A stretch of 64,000 bases of DNA from Planctomycetota bacterium (GTDB lineage Bacteria > Planctomycetota > Planctomycetia > Pirellulales > Lacipirellulaceae). Shown here in pieces: positions 11,933 through 19,602 of this stretch. A program made the translations under genes and the position numbers. Every line of letters starts with the position of its first letter. The stretch's first letter is position 1. The notes under the pieces are model-generated. The model saw only the letters and a list, made by a program, of their open reading frames with translations, was not told where the DNA came from and searched no databases. The stretch spans positions 62,001 through 126,000 of the forward strand of contig JAKOXH010000066.1 of assembly GCA_029781135.1 (NCBI GenBank), written 5' to 3'.

Positions 11933-12841
11933 ATGCTCCCCGCCCCGCCCAGCATCGAATTCTATACAGCCAGCGGCAGCCGCCGACTTGCTGTACGTGT
12001 CTGGCGTGCCCCACAATCGCCACGGGCTCGCATTGTCTTCGTGCATGGCATCACGAGCCACGGGGGCTGGTACGGCCAATGTGCAGAATTCCTGGCCGCC
12101 CAGGGCTTCGAGGTAGCGTTTCTCGACCGCCGCGGCTCCGGCCTCAACGGCACCGCCATGGGCGATGTCGGCTGTTGGCACACCTGGCTGGAAGACGTGG
12201 CAGCCTTCGTGCGGCAATGCCCGCAGCCAGCCAACTCGGCGGGCGAAGCGAATCATCTGCCGAACATTCTCTGCGGCATCAGCTGGGGTGGAAAGCTGGC
12301 CGCCGCTGTGGCTCGCCGGTACCCCACCATGTTTGCCGGCCTGGCATTTGTTTGTCCTGGAATCTATTCGCCATTCTCGCCCGGCTTCGTGAAGCGTGCG
12401 GTGCTAGCATTACCCGCGCCGCGCTGGCTTCAGCACCGTCGGATTCGCATTCCCCTACGTGACCCCGCGCTCTTCACCGACATGCCCCGGTGGCAAGACT
12501 TCATCGCGAAAGATCCGTTGGCCTTGCGAACGGCCACGTGGCGATTTGCCCAGCAGGATCGTCGCCTAACGCGTTATGCTCGTCAAGCCGCGGCGTTCCT
12601 GCACTTGCCGACACTCATGCTTCTGGCCGGCCAAGATCGCATCGTCGATAACCGCCGCACGCGCGAGTTCTTTGCCCGCATTCCCAGTTATGACAAGACG
12701 CTCATCGAATACCACGGCGCGGCCCACACGCTCGAGTTCGAGCCCGATCCATCGCCCTACTTTCAGGACTTAGCGCGGTGGGTCCGCACGGTGACCGAGC
12801 CACGCGTAGGGTGGGCACCGCCCACCAACCGCACCGCATAA
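11933..12841 (+). CDS. Alpha/beta hydrolase (monoglyceride lipase / serine aminopeptidase S33-like)
   Basis: 302 residues with the alpha/beta-hydrolase pattern: oxyanion region VHGITSHGGW (about residue 29), FLDRRGSG, nucleophile elbow CGISWGGKLAAA (Ser about 113), an acidic residue in LAGQDRIVDN and the catalytic His in YHGAAHTLEFE near the C-terminus. This is closest to the monoacylglycerol lipase/lysophospholipase branch. It follows the PKS-GH3 genes on the same strand but after a 374-base gap, so membership of that locus is uncertain. The final residues (VGWAPPTNRTA) and the stop codon are supplied by a palindromic repeat (12806-12863), so the native C-terminus has probably been replaced. 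Confidence 0.85.
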   Translation: MLPAPPSIEFYTASGSRRLAVRVWRAPQSPRARIVFVHGITSHGGWYGQCAEFLAAQGFEVAFLDRRGSGLNGTAMGDVGCWHTWLEDVAAFVRQCPQPANSAGEANHLPNILCGISWGGKLAAAVARRYPTMFAGLAFVCPGIYSPFSPGFVKRAVLALPAPRWLQHRRIRIPLRDPALFTDMPRWQDFIAKDPLALRTATWRFAQQDRRLTRYARQAAAFLHLPTLMLLAGQDRIVDNRRTREFFARIPSYDKTLIEYHGAAHTLEFEPDPSPYFQDLARWVRTVTEPRVGWAPPTNRTA

Positions 12842-12863
12842 TGTGGTGGGCAGTGCCCACTAC
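12806..12863. repeat. GTAGGGTGGGC palindromic repeat, copy A (spans the hydrolase stop codon)
   Basis: The left arm gtagggtgggcaccgccc pairs with the right arm gggcagtgcccactac; the TAA of the hydrolase lies between them. Related copies are at 15812-15879, 32685-32706, 32839-32860 and 43349-43408. Confidence 0.8.
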
Positions 12864-12866
12864 GCC

Positions 12867-13343
12867 TCACTTGGACGCGTCGAGATCCAACTTGATTTGA
12901 TCCGTACCGCCCTTGGGCACGTCAATTGTCAGTGAACCATCGGTGAAACGCGTGGGCCACGTACTAGCTGCTGATTTTCGCCGGTCGAGCGGCACGTCGA
13001 TTCCATACTCATAAGAACCATCAGCGGATTTTTGCGGGGCTGGACGAGTGGCTTCACCAGTTGGTTGAGAGATCATGATGCGGTGCGAGCCAACAATCGC
13101 GCCTTTTCGAGCGGGTTTCACCAGTTCCAATTCGAAATGGCCTTGAGCATCGGTACGCCCGAATGAGCCGGGCCCCGGGTTGCGCGTGGCCTGACCGATC
13201 GGCTGCGTAATTATGCCGGCCCCACTTAGTGGCTTCCCGCCCAGCGTGATGACACCGGAAACCGGTACAACGTTCAATCCGTCGCCGCAGCCAACGAAGG
13301 CGAGCAGGCAAACCAGAAGCCATGCGTCGCGAATATTCCACAT
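12867..13343 (-). CDS. Lipoprotein with transthyretin/carboxypeptidase-regulatory-like fold
   Basis: 158 residues from the ATG at 13343; longer frames lack a plausible N-terminus. The hydrophobic segment (AWLLVCLLAFVGC) ends in a lipobox-like FVGC, suggesting a lipoprotein. The mature part has the beta-rich pattern VSGVITLGGKPLSGAGI, then TDAQGHFEL and a final beta-strand motif, as in carboxypeptidase-regulatory/transthyretin-like domains. It starts 35 bases after the stop of the DUF1559 gene on the same strand, a pairing common in planctomycetes, so they are likely an operon. The function is unknown; an envelope or surface-assembly role is plausible. Confidence 0.75.
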   Translation of the reverse strand: MWNIRDAWLLVCLLAFVGCGDGLNVVPVSGVITLGGKPLSGAGIITQPIGQATRNPGPGSFGRTDAQGHFELELVKPARKGAIVGSHRIMISQPTGEATRPAPQKSADGSYEYGIDVPLDRRKSAASTWPTRFTDGSLTIDVPKGGTDQIKLDLDASK

Positions 13344-13378
13344 ACAGTCTGCCCGAAGTTTCGAGAAGCCGCTAACTA

Positions 13379-14503
13379 TTATTGCTCGGCAATGATCTCG
13401 CTGCCGGCGATCGTCGACAGCGCACCAAATATGACAACGTCGATCGATTCTGAAATGAACTGCCCCGAGCCATCGCACATGGCGACGTTGAATCCGCCCG
13501 AGTGCAGACTACCCCACGAACGTTTGCAGATGTTGTCATCGTAAGCGATCGAGAGGCAGCGCGAATAATCGTTGATGATTGAAGCGGTACCGGAATCGGT
13601 GAAAGTCAACGAACGTTGGTACGAAGTGTAGGTGTACGCCCAAAACGTACGTCGCCGTGGCCCCTCGGCCACAGCCCCGGGAATGCTGGAGGGTAACACC
13701 AAATGTGATTTCTCACCCAGTAACACGGTATTCGACGTGCCGTCCGTGATTTCCGAAATCTTCGTCGGCGACGTAATTCGCCAAGGGACGTTCATAGCGG
13801 GAACCCGAGGTTTTGCAAACGGCGCATTATAGGCCACTCCCACTCCCGGAAGTGGCCCGCGGTTATATTTGAATTTCTCGTTCTGCTCCGGAGCGCTGTC
13901 CCAGAATGCCCATTCTTTCCGATTACATACCCCAGAGTTGCCGCGATACGATCCGCGATTGTAGAACACTCCGGCACCTGGGCCGCTCCAAGGGCGATCA
14001 TTGAGACTTGTCTCTTCGTCGGTGGGGCAATCGTGCGTCTTCAAATCGGTTTCACGAACTACCTTGTTGTCTTTTCCATTCTTGTTGATATCCCCCAGCG
14101 CTTCATTCGGCTCCTCAAAATCATATTTGTCGTAAAGGGCCTGCTCTTCCATGTAGGGCAGGATGTAGATCGTCCAGCCGGCGCCATGCGGTCCGCTTAC
14201 ACTATTGCTCTCATTCACGCCGCCTGGTGGATATTCCTTCTTGGCACTCTCGTAATTCACTACGCCTAACGACAGTTGCCGCAAGTTGTTCTGGCATTGG
14301 CTACGCCGCGCGGCCTCGCGGGCCGCCTGAATCGCCGGAAGCAACAAGGCCACCAAAATGCCAATGATCGCAATGACGACCAGCAACTCGACCAACGTGA
14401 AACCATGTACGGCAGTAGGTCCGCCGAGCCGAGGCGGACGATTTCGTTGGGCCGCTCGGCTCGCGGCCCCACCATAGCTGAAACCAGACAGAGAACGTTT
14501 CAT
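13379..14503 (-). CDS. DUF1559 pseudopilin-like protein with extended leader
   Basis: 374 residues from the ATG at 14503. A type IV prepilin/pseudopilin signature, GFTLVELLVVIAIIG, starts at residue 34, followed by LVALLLPAIQAAREAARR as in DUF1559 proteins. Conserved later features include ENLRQL-like NNLRQLS, a large beta domain and, near the end, GGFNVAMCDGSGQF (the H/G-x-DG motif of the family). The leader before the cleavage Gly is 34 residues, much longer than usual, because a 51-base repeat (14415-14465) encodes most of it. The second DUF1559 protein (28017-29204) has the same arrangement. The product is probably exported and may form or decorate envelope fibres; the function of the family is not established. 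Confidence 0.9.
   Translation of the reverse strand: MKRSLSGFSYGGAASRAAQRNRPPRLGGPTAVHGFTLVELLVVIAIIGILVALLLPAIQAAREAARRSQCQNNLRQLSLGVVNYESAKKEYPPGGVNESNSVSGPHGAGWTIYILPYMEEQALYDKYDFEEPNEALGDINKNGKDNKVVRETDLKTHDCPTDEETSLNDRPWSGPGAGVFYNRGSYRGNSGVCNRKEWAFWDSAPEQNEKFKYNRGPLPGVGVAYNAPFAKPRVPAMNVPWRITSPTKISEITDGTSNTVLLGEKSHLVLPSSIPGAVAEGPRRRTFWAYTYTSYQRSLTFTDSGTASIINDYSRCLSIAYDDNICKRSWGSLHSGGFNVAMCDGSGQFISESIDVVIFGALSTIAGSEIIAEQ
14415..14465 (-). repeat. 51-bp repeat inside the DUF1559 leader, copy 1
   Basis: Identical over 51 bases to 29116-29166. It contains ccgccgagccgaggcgg and a second GC-rich arm. On the minus strand it encodes SRAAQRNRPPRLGGPT, in the same frame in both genes. Confidence 0.9.
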
Positions 14504-14756
14504 AGCGGCACCACCCAAACGTGCTCGGGAGGAATGAATTGGATAAGACGCAACGAGTCGACGAGTTGGATTTCGGAATCATGCCCTGACGCGGGGAAAC
14601 TGTAAATCCTGCCAAGGGAAGTTGACCCGATAACAAGACCTTTTTGGGCGGTATCAACCCTGGGGAAACTCCGGGAGATTGCATTAAACCCCGTCAGAAT
14701 GGCTGCTTCATTTTGCCAAAGATTTTCCTGCAAAGCAAGCAAAGTATTTGCGGGGA
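14504..14756. other. Intergenic region upstream of DUF1559 gene
   Basis: No gene seen. It ends in the left 10-bp direct repeat (14747-14756, tttgcgggga) of the palindromic element that follows. No clear promoter motif was recognised. Confidence 0.45.
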
Positions 14757-14917
14757 CAGGGCCAACCTGCTATTCAATCTGGCCAAACGATGTGGGAAGG
14801 CGTCTCTGACGCCGATTTCGCGCAAGCTTCGTGAACGGCTTGAAGTGCGACGACGCCTCATCGGGGTCGGAGACCCCTCCCACAAGTCTTCCTAGCTTCA
14901 ATAAGTGATTGGCCCTG
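14757..14917. mobile_element. MITE-like palindromic element, copy 1 (161 bp)
   Basis: The ends are cagggcca and tggccctg in inverted orientation. The interior holds a long hairpin with gtgggaaggcgtct on the left and agacccctcccac on the right. A perfect 10-base direct repeat, tttgcgggga, flanks it at 14747-14756 and 14918-14927, as expected for a target-site duplication. Other copies are at 43416-43572 and 61763-61919. It encodes no protein. Confidence 0.85.
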
Positions 14918-14927
14918 TTTGCGGGGA

Positions 14928-15130
14928 CGCGGCCAATCAGGAATTCAAACTGCATTCGCGTACGACGCCGTTAAGACTCGCCGAGGAGCGTGAAATCACG
15001 GGGTCCTAGCCCGGCACCACGCTTGTCGGAGAGCTCGGGACGTGCCACTCCGACCGGAAAAATCCGCTCAGCTTTAGAAGCGGCCGAACCAATGTTGACG
15101 CCCCGCAGCAAGTAGTGTCTGGTTAATGCC
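14928..15130. other. Intergenic region before the YprB-like nuclease
   Basis: About 200 bases with no gene or clear signal. The sequence gcggccaatcagg at 14929-14941 resembles the element end, so part of this gap may be an older repeat remnant. Confidence 0.35.
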
Positions 15131-16138
15131 ATGCCAACGGACGACACACTTCGTGCCCGACTCGAAGCGCTGAACCGCGGACCACTGCCGCCATCCAAGG
15201 CTCGCGTGAGCAGAAGCATGCCATCGCCGCTGGCCGATGCAGCCAATGGTGTCGTTACCCCGTTGCGAGAACCTCGTCACGCCAGAAAGGTGCCATCAAC
15301 CACATCCCCAGCCGCAACAGGTGTCTGCTCAATCGCCGGACTATTACGCCGCGGCGAGGTCGTTGAAACTTCCGCGGGGCCGCATTTGCAGGTCAACCTA
15401 CCACTCGAACAATTGTGGCCCGGCGGCGCGAATCTCATCGAGGCCCGCCAGCAGTTCCTGCTGGAACAACTGGCAGCCGCCCAGGGGGCGATTGAACCAA
15501 CGCTCGTGCTCCACCCAGAGTTCGCGGCGTTTGCCCGATCCTTGCCCGATCGTGCGCTCGCTCTCGACCTGGAAACCTGTGGTTTGGCCGGTTCGGCACT
15601 CTTTTTGATCGGCGTGTTGCGACGATTTCAAAACACGACGATGGTCCAACTGTTGCTAGCCCGCAATTATGCCGAAGAAGCTGCTGTGTTGGCCTCGCTA
15701 TGGGAAATCGTGGCGGACCATGATGTGTTGTTGACGTTCAACGGCAAGTCATTCGATTGGCCGATGGTGATCGATCGCAGCATTCGCCACCGGCTGCAAT
15801 TCGACCAACCCGTAGGGTGGGCACCGCCCACCAGATTTCATGCTGCAAGCCGCAGCATGACGAGCGGTGCCCACCCTACCGGAGCAAAGGTCCATATCGA
15901 CATCCTCCACCACGCCCGGCAGCGCTGGCGACGCCAGCTTCCCAACTGCCGCTTGTTAACGCTCGAGCACCACGTGTGCCGGCGGACTCGCAGTGCGGAT
16001 ATCCCTGGCCACGCGATTCCGGGCGTTTACGCCGAGTACGTGCGAACCGGTTTCGAACGCGAAATGGATACAGTTCTGTATCACAACGCACTCGATTTGG
16101 TCACGCTTTTTGACTTGGCACATCGGTTGGCGACTTGA
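15131..16138 (+). CDS. YprB-like ribonuclease H-fold exonuclease with in-frame repeat insertion
   Basis: 335 residues. The conserved part starts near residue 140 with LDLETCGL (exo I Asp-Glu), then FNGKSFDW (exo II) and ends with HNALDLVTL (exo III), as in the YprB RNase H-like 3'-5' exonuclease domain. Between exo II and exo III, HIDILHHARQRW is the family's DL..RR-like segment. A palindromic repeat (15812-15879) encodes VGWAPPTRFHAA and SGAHPTG just before HIDIL, where homologues would be expected to have a short loop. The metal-binding acidic residues are all kept, so the protein may still be active. The N-terminal 100 residues are low-complexity and unassigned. Confidence 0.82.
   Translation: MPTDDTLRARLEALNRGPLPPSKARVSRSMPSPLADAANGVVTPLREPRHARKVPSTTSPAATGVCSIAGLLRRGEVVETSAGPHLQVNLPLEQLWPGGANLIEARQQFLLEQLAAAQGAIEPTLVLHPEFAAFARSLPDRALALDLETCGLAGSALFLIGVLRRFQNTTMVQLLLARNYAEEAAVLASLWEIVADHDVLLTFNGKSFDWPMVIDRSIRHRLQFDQPVGWAPPTRFHAASRSMTSGAHPTGAKVHIDILHHARQRWRRQLPNCRLLTLEHHVCRRTRSADIPGHAIPGVYAEYVRTGFEREMDTVLYHNALDLVTLFDLAHRLAT
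15812..15879. repeat. GTAGGGTGGGC palindromic repeat, copy B (inside the YprB-like gene)
   Basis: Left arm gtagggtgggcaccgcccac, a central small hairpin tgctgc/gcagca, right arm gcggtgcccaccctac. It is read through in frame and adds about 23 residues. Confidence 0.88.
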
Positions 16139-16461
16139 CTGCCGGCCGGGGCCGCCGCAGTCCCCATAAGCTGCAAAATCAGTCGTTTTGCCATGATTTG
16201 CTGCGAAAATGGGAAATTGCCAAATCGGCGGATTCTGACCTAACCCTCTTTTCCGAAAGCACTTACGTGTATTTTCATGGTTGTGCTAGCACGACTGAAA
16301 CGAGTGATTTTTGTTGGTAGAAGCCCGTTTTTCCCCTATTATGCAATAGGTTTCCGCACTCCCCGGGAAAACAACGAGCGTTTTCACCGTACGAAGAATT
16401 TGCTCGCCAGTGAGCTGGGAAACCGCCAACCGACGAAGCTGCAAGCCAGCACCCACGGCTT
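16139..16461. other. Intergenic region before the PP2C gene
   Basis: About 320 bases with lower GC than its surroundings. I see no gene, terminator or convincing promoter. Confidence 0.4.
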
Positions 16462-17403
16462 GTGGATCACTCCCCACCCTGCGGCCACGGCAAAATGAGT
16501 ACCGGTGCCCCCACAGCTCTGGAAGCCCACCTCGCGGCTCCGAACACGCCAAGCGTCGCGCGGCACGGACGTGTGCGGCAGCGCGCGATTGGGGCCATGC
16601 TGTGTGAAGCCCAAATGAGCGAGGTGGCCACGTTCGAGTTCCTGGGCGGGAATGTGGCCGTATTTACCACCCGCTCCCCCCAAAAGGAGACTCCCAACGA
16701 GGACGTCGCGGCCCTTTGGCCAGTTGGCCTCACCAGCGGCGTGTTGGCCGTGGCCGATGGGCTGGGTGGCCACGCCGGCGGCGAACGAGCCAGCCGGTTG
16801 GCGACCGAGGCCCTGCACAAATCGCTGCAAGACGCCGTTCCCGCAGAAGAATCCGGCGACGATGCCGTCGAACTTCGAGCGGCGATCCTCAACGGCCTGG
16901 AAGCCGCGAACGAATCGGTTCGCGACCTGGGCACCGGCGCCGCCACGACGATGGCGCTGGTGGAAATCCAGGACCGCACGATCCGGCCCTACCACGTCGG
17001 CGATTCGGCGATCCTCGTCACGGGCCAACGTGGCAAGCTCAAATTCCAGACGATTCCGCACTCGCCGATTGGCTACGCAGTCGAGGCCGGCCTGATGAAG
17101 GAAGAGGATGCGATTCATCACGAAGCCCGCCATGTCATTTCGAACGTGATCGGCTCGAACCAAATGCGGATCGAGATCGGCCCGCCGATCGAGATGGCCC
17201 CGCGCGATACGCTGCTCATCGCCAGCGACGGCCTGTTCGACAATCTGCTGCCGAACGAAATCGTCGAGACCGTCCGCCGCGGACCGCTGGATGAAGCCGT
17301 CGGCGACCTCGTCGAAGTCGCTCGCCAGCGCATGGCGCACCAAATCGACGGCATGCCGAGCAAGCCGGATGATCTCACGGTGATCGCCTATCGGCCGAGT
17401 TGA
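16462..17403 (+). CDS. PP2C-family serine/threonine phosphatase
   Basis: Up to 313 residues; the phosphatase domain starts near residue 55. Motifs in order are NEDVAAL (the usual ED near the start), ADGLGGHAGGE (metal Asp and Gly), AATTMALVEI, HVGDSAILV, then LLIASDGLFDNL (metal Asp) and PDDLTVIAYR (the DN/DD-x-T motif). The full set of acidic metal ligands suggests an active Mn/Mg-dependent phosphatase that reverses Ser/Thr kinase action. ATG 16462, 16495 and 16615 are all possible starts; no Shine-Dalgarno sequence decides between them, and the shortest fits the domain best. No membrane segment is seen, so it is probably cytosolic. Confidence 0.88.
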   Translation: MDHSPPCGHGKMSTGAPTALEAHLAAPNTPSVARHGRVRQRAIGAMLCEAQMSEVATFEFLGGNVAVFTTRSPQKETPNEDVAALWPVGLTSGVLAVADGLGGHAGGERASRLATEALHKSLQDAVPAEESGDDAVELRAAILNGLEAANESVRDLGTGAATTMALVEIQDRTIRPYHVGDSAILVTGQRGKLKFQTIPHSPIGYAVEAGLMKEEDAIHHEARHVISNVIGSNQMRIEIGPPIEMAPRDTLLIASDGLFDNLLPNEIVETVRRGPLDEAVGDLVEVARQRMAHQIDGMPSKPDDLTVIAYRPS

Positions 17404-17540
17404 GTTGGTGGTCGTTGGTCGTTAGGCGTTAGAGGCGGGACGTTGGATCGTGGATGTTTGATGTTGGTCATTGGTGCCTGGTCATTGGTCCTTCTAACTA
17501 ACGGCTAATAGCTAACAGCGGTGGGTTCAGATTGGTTAGC

Positions 17541-17569
17541 GGTAGATTCGGTCTGGCGACCGACGCTAA
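17541..17569 (+). repeat. GGTAGATTCGG repeat, copy 1
   Basis: ggtagattcggtctggcgac plus gacgctaa. Similar copies are at 32121-32149 and, inverted, at 35961-35990. The cgg/ccg core is palindromic. Confidence 0.65.
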
Positions 17570-17606
17570 TCGTGGACCATCACTTCATCCGGCGGACAAA
17601 AAAACA

Positions 17607-17646
17607 AGGCCGCGGTCGAGTGTTCACATCGACCGCGGCCTCTTTA
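17607..17646. terminator. Rho-independent terminator-like hairpin
   Basis: The stem aggccgcggtcga/tcgaccgcggcct (13 bp, perfect) has a 9-base loop and is followed by ctttattt. An A-rich run lies upstream, so it may work in both directions. It is 200 bases beyond the PP2C stop codon. Confidence 0.8.
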
Positions 17647-17649
17647 TTT

Positions 17650-18191
17650 CAAACGTCCGGCTGATTGCGACGATGAGGAGTCGCTCGAAGAAAGGCGAGG
17701 TCGGACGGTGCTGCGCACAGCCATGTGATCGACCCAGGCCAATCGTTACTATGGTCCTCCCGACGGATTTCAACCGGAGTTTGATTTTTCAGTAATCGGC
17801 GTTAGGTTTCGGAAAACTTGCGCCGCGTAATTGTATCGGCTTAACGCAATACTAGCTGAAGTGGAAATTCAGCTAGGGCGTCAAACGATACACCATAATT
17901 CTAGTTCACGGAAGGCGTGCGTCACGCGTTTTTGCGCATCTAGTTGAGAAAAGTCGGAGAGCAATCGGTATGCCGAACCCAGGCTTTACGGGAGGGCAAA
18001 TTGCGTACCGCTAGCGGTCAAATATCGCGACTGCCTGCGTTCGATCTGTCGCTCTTGCTCTTGAGCGAAAGTGAGCGTTTTGGTACATGTTCTCGCGCAA
18101 AAATACGACTCCTCGTCCAACGCCTGCGCGATGACCGACTTCGAAGGCCGGCGCAGACCAATTCTCATCAAGTAGTTCAAGGGTGTGCTCC
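17650..18191. other. Intergenic region
   Basis: About 540 bases with no convincing gene. It is less GC-rich in the middle and may hold the promoter of the small exported protein that follows. Confidence 0.4.
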
Positions 18192-18566
18192 ATGCGCAAT
18201 TATCGCGCGTTCAATCTCGTGGGCGTCATTGCCGTGGCCGTCGCCACGCTGACTTTGCGTTCGGCGGCGGCGCCGGAAGTTGAAAAAGTCGATGTCACGC
18301 CAGGCAAGGCCGACCAACCCATTTCGCTGCGCGATCGGCTCGTGGTGGGGCTTCAAGCCCGGCTTAAGTCCGAGGTGAATTTCTGCGAAGCAGTGGTGAC
18401 TCGCGTGAACACAGGGCAGTTGCCGCAACGCTTGGTGGATGAGACGTTTTTCTGGGCCAGGCAACGGGCGGCGGCCGCTCGCAACGGTCCGAACCATCGG
18501 CCCATCGTTTACTTTCAACCGGCGATGAAGGCACGGGCGAGCCGGATCGACGTGCTATTGCCGTAG
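18192..18566 (+). CDS. Small exported hypothetical protein
   Basis: 124 residues from ATG 18192; another in-frame start at 18183 adds three residues. The N-terminus is a probable signal peptide (NLVGVIAVAVATLTL, then an Ala-rich stretch). The mature part has no motif that I recognise, but VNTGQLPQRLVDETFFWAR is a clean amphipathic stretch and codon use matches neighbours. The final residues RIDVLLP look like a natural end. Function unknown; probably periplasmic. Confidence 0.65.
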   Translation: MRNYRAFNLVGVIAVAVATLTLRSAAAPEVEKVDVTPGKADQPISLRDRLVVGLQARLKSEVNFCEAVVTRVNTGQLPQRLVDETFFWARQRAAAARNGPNHRPIVYFQPAMKARASRIDVLLP

Positions 18567-18688
18567 GTTGCGGGTTTGCCCATCGAATTCACCAAACTGG
18601 CCCCGTAGGCATCGAGGCAAAGATGGGGTAGGATGACGTTTTGGCAGTTAGCCCACCCGTTTTTTCACCCCTGCCCCCTGGTTAGAAG

Positions 18689-18997
18689 ATGGCCGCGAAA
18701 ATTGTTCGTCGCAAGGAAAAGCGAGCTGAAGTGGAAGCCGCCGAGCGGAAGGCGAAAAGCGCTCCCAAGAAGGCAGCCGCTGCAAAGAAAGAACCTGCCA
18801 AGCGCAAGAGCCGGGCGAAAAGCACTAAGGAAGTTCGTCTCAAGGCGTATTGGGGCGTTTTCAATCAATCGCTTAAGCGCGTGGCGCTCTACGAGTACAG
18901 CGAGAAGAAGGAAGCCGACAAGAAGGCCAAAGAGCTTACGGCTTCCGGCAAGAGCCCCCATTTCGTGCAGCCGGTGAAAGAAGCGGTGCAGGAGTAG
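18689..18997 (+). CDS. Lys/Ala-rich small protein with conserved C-terminal domain
   Basis: 102 residues. The first half is very rich in Lys and Ala (AKIVRRKEKR, APKKAAAAKKEPAK), like histone H1-type tails. The second half is a compact domain: RLKAYWGVFNQSLKRVALYE, EKKEADKKAKEL and GKSPHFVQPVKE. The regular spacing suggests a folded domain rather than random sequence. Binding to nucleic acid is a reasonable guess from the charge, not shown. No Shine-Dalgarno sequence is obvious; the ATG follows tagaag directly. Confidence 0.75.
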   Translation: MAAKIVRRKEKRAEVEAAERKAKSAPKKAAAAKKEPAKRKSRAKSTKEVRLKAYWGVFNQSLKRVALYEYSEKKEADKKAKELTASGKSPHFVQPVKEAVQE

Positions 18998-19081
18998 CGG
19001 GAGTTGGCGGGGCACCGGCGACCAAGTATGGTCGCGGCTATTTGGATGTGGTCGTGGCTATCTCGGGCTGCGAGTTCTCGG

Positions 19082-19453
19082 TCATTCGAGCACGGCTGAG
19101 AGCTTTTCGCGCGTTTCGGGTTTGCCGAATTCGAGTTTGCCGAAGCCGCGGAGTGCGCCGGCGGCGACCGCGAGATCTTGATGGTCGGGATAATTCGTTA
19201 CGAGCATCACCGGAATCGCGGAGGTCGCTGCATCCGCTTTGAGCTGGCGGATGACATCAAGGCCGTCGGAATAGTCGATATCGAGCTTGCGATTCACCAA
19301 AATGAGATCAAACGGCGCTGCCTTCATTTCCGCGAACGCGCCTGCGGCATCGTCGACTTGGACGACTTCGCAATCAAAATTGCGCGTCAGGTACGTTCGA
19401 ATCGCCGCATGATCTGGGCCGCAGTTGCCGATGTCGAGGATGCGTTTTTTCAT
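19082..19453 (-). CDS. Receiver-domain protein lacking the phosphoacceptor Asp
   Basis: 123 residues with the alpha/beta layout of a CheY-like domain: RILDIG (first strand), FDLILVNRKLDIDYSDG, IPVMLVTNY (Thr/Ser region) and a Lys in GFGKLEFGKP. The phosphoacceptor strand normally reads LILLD; here it is LILVN, so Asp is replaced by Asn. The acidic pair after the first strand is also missing (NCGPDH). The domain cannot be phosphorylated in the usual way and may act as a protein-interaction or pseudo-receiver module. It is alone, without a histidine kinase nearby. Confidence 0.75.
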   Translation of the reverse strand: MKKRILDIGNCGPDHAAIRTYLTRNFDCEVVQVDDAAGAFAEMKAAPFDLILVNRKLDIDYSDGLDVIRQLKADAATSAIPVMLVTNYPDHQDLAVAAGALRGFGKLEFGKPETREKLSAVLE

Positions 19454-19497
19454 CGTGAGAATTTAATGTGAGCACAGGCCGCGAAGGCACGGCGGAA

Positions 19498-19578
19498 AAG
19501 ACAAGGAGACGGGGAGACAAGGAGATCCCACGGCAATAGTTTCTCCTTGTCTCCCCTTCTCCTTGTCTCCTTGTCTAA
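19498..19578. repeat. ACAAGGAGA palindromic repeat, copy 1
   Basis: The left arm gacaaggagacggggagaca pairs with a right arm made of tctccttgtctccccttctc. A related copy lies at 30203-30287 between fae and mtdB. It lies in the 150-base gap between two converging-end genes on the minus strand. Confidence 0.75.
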
Positions 19579-19602
19579 TGAATCCGTGCCTCCGTGGTGA
19601 GA

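Noticed and set aside
17404-17480. A gene in the TTGGTCATTGG-rich stretch after the PP2C gene
   Set aside because: It is low-complexity repeat sequence of the type seen at 27290-27390, with stops in all frames.
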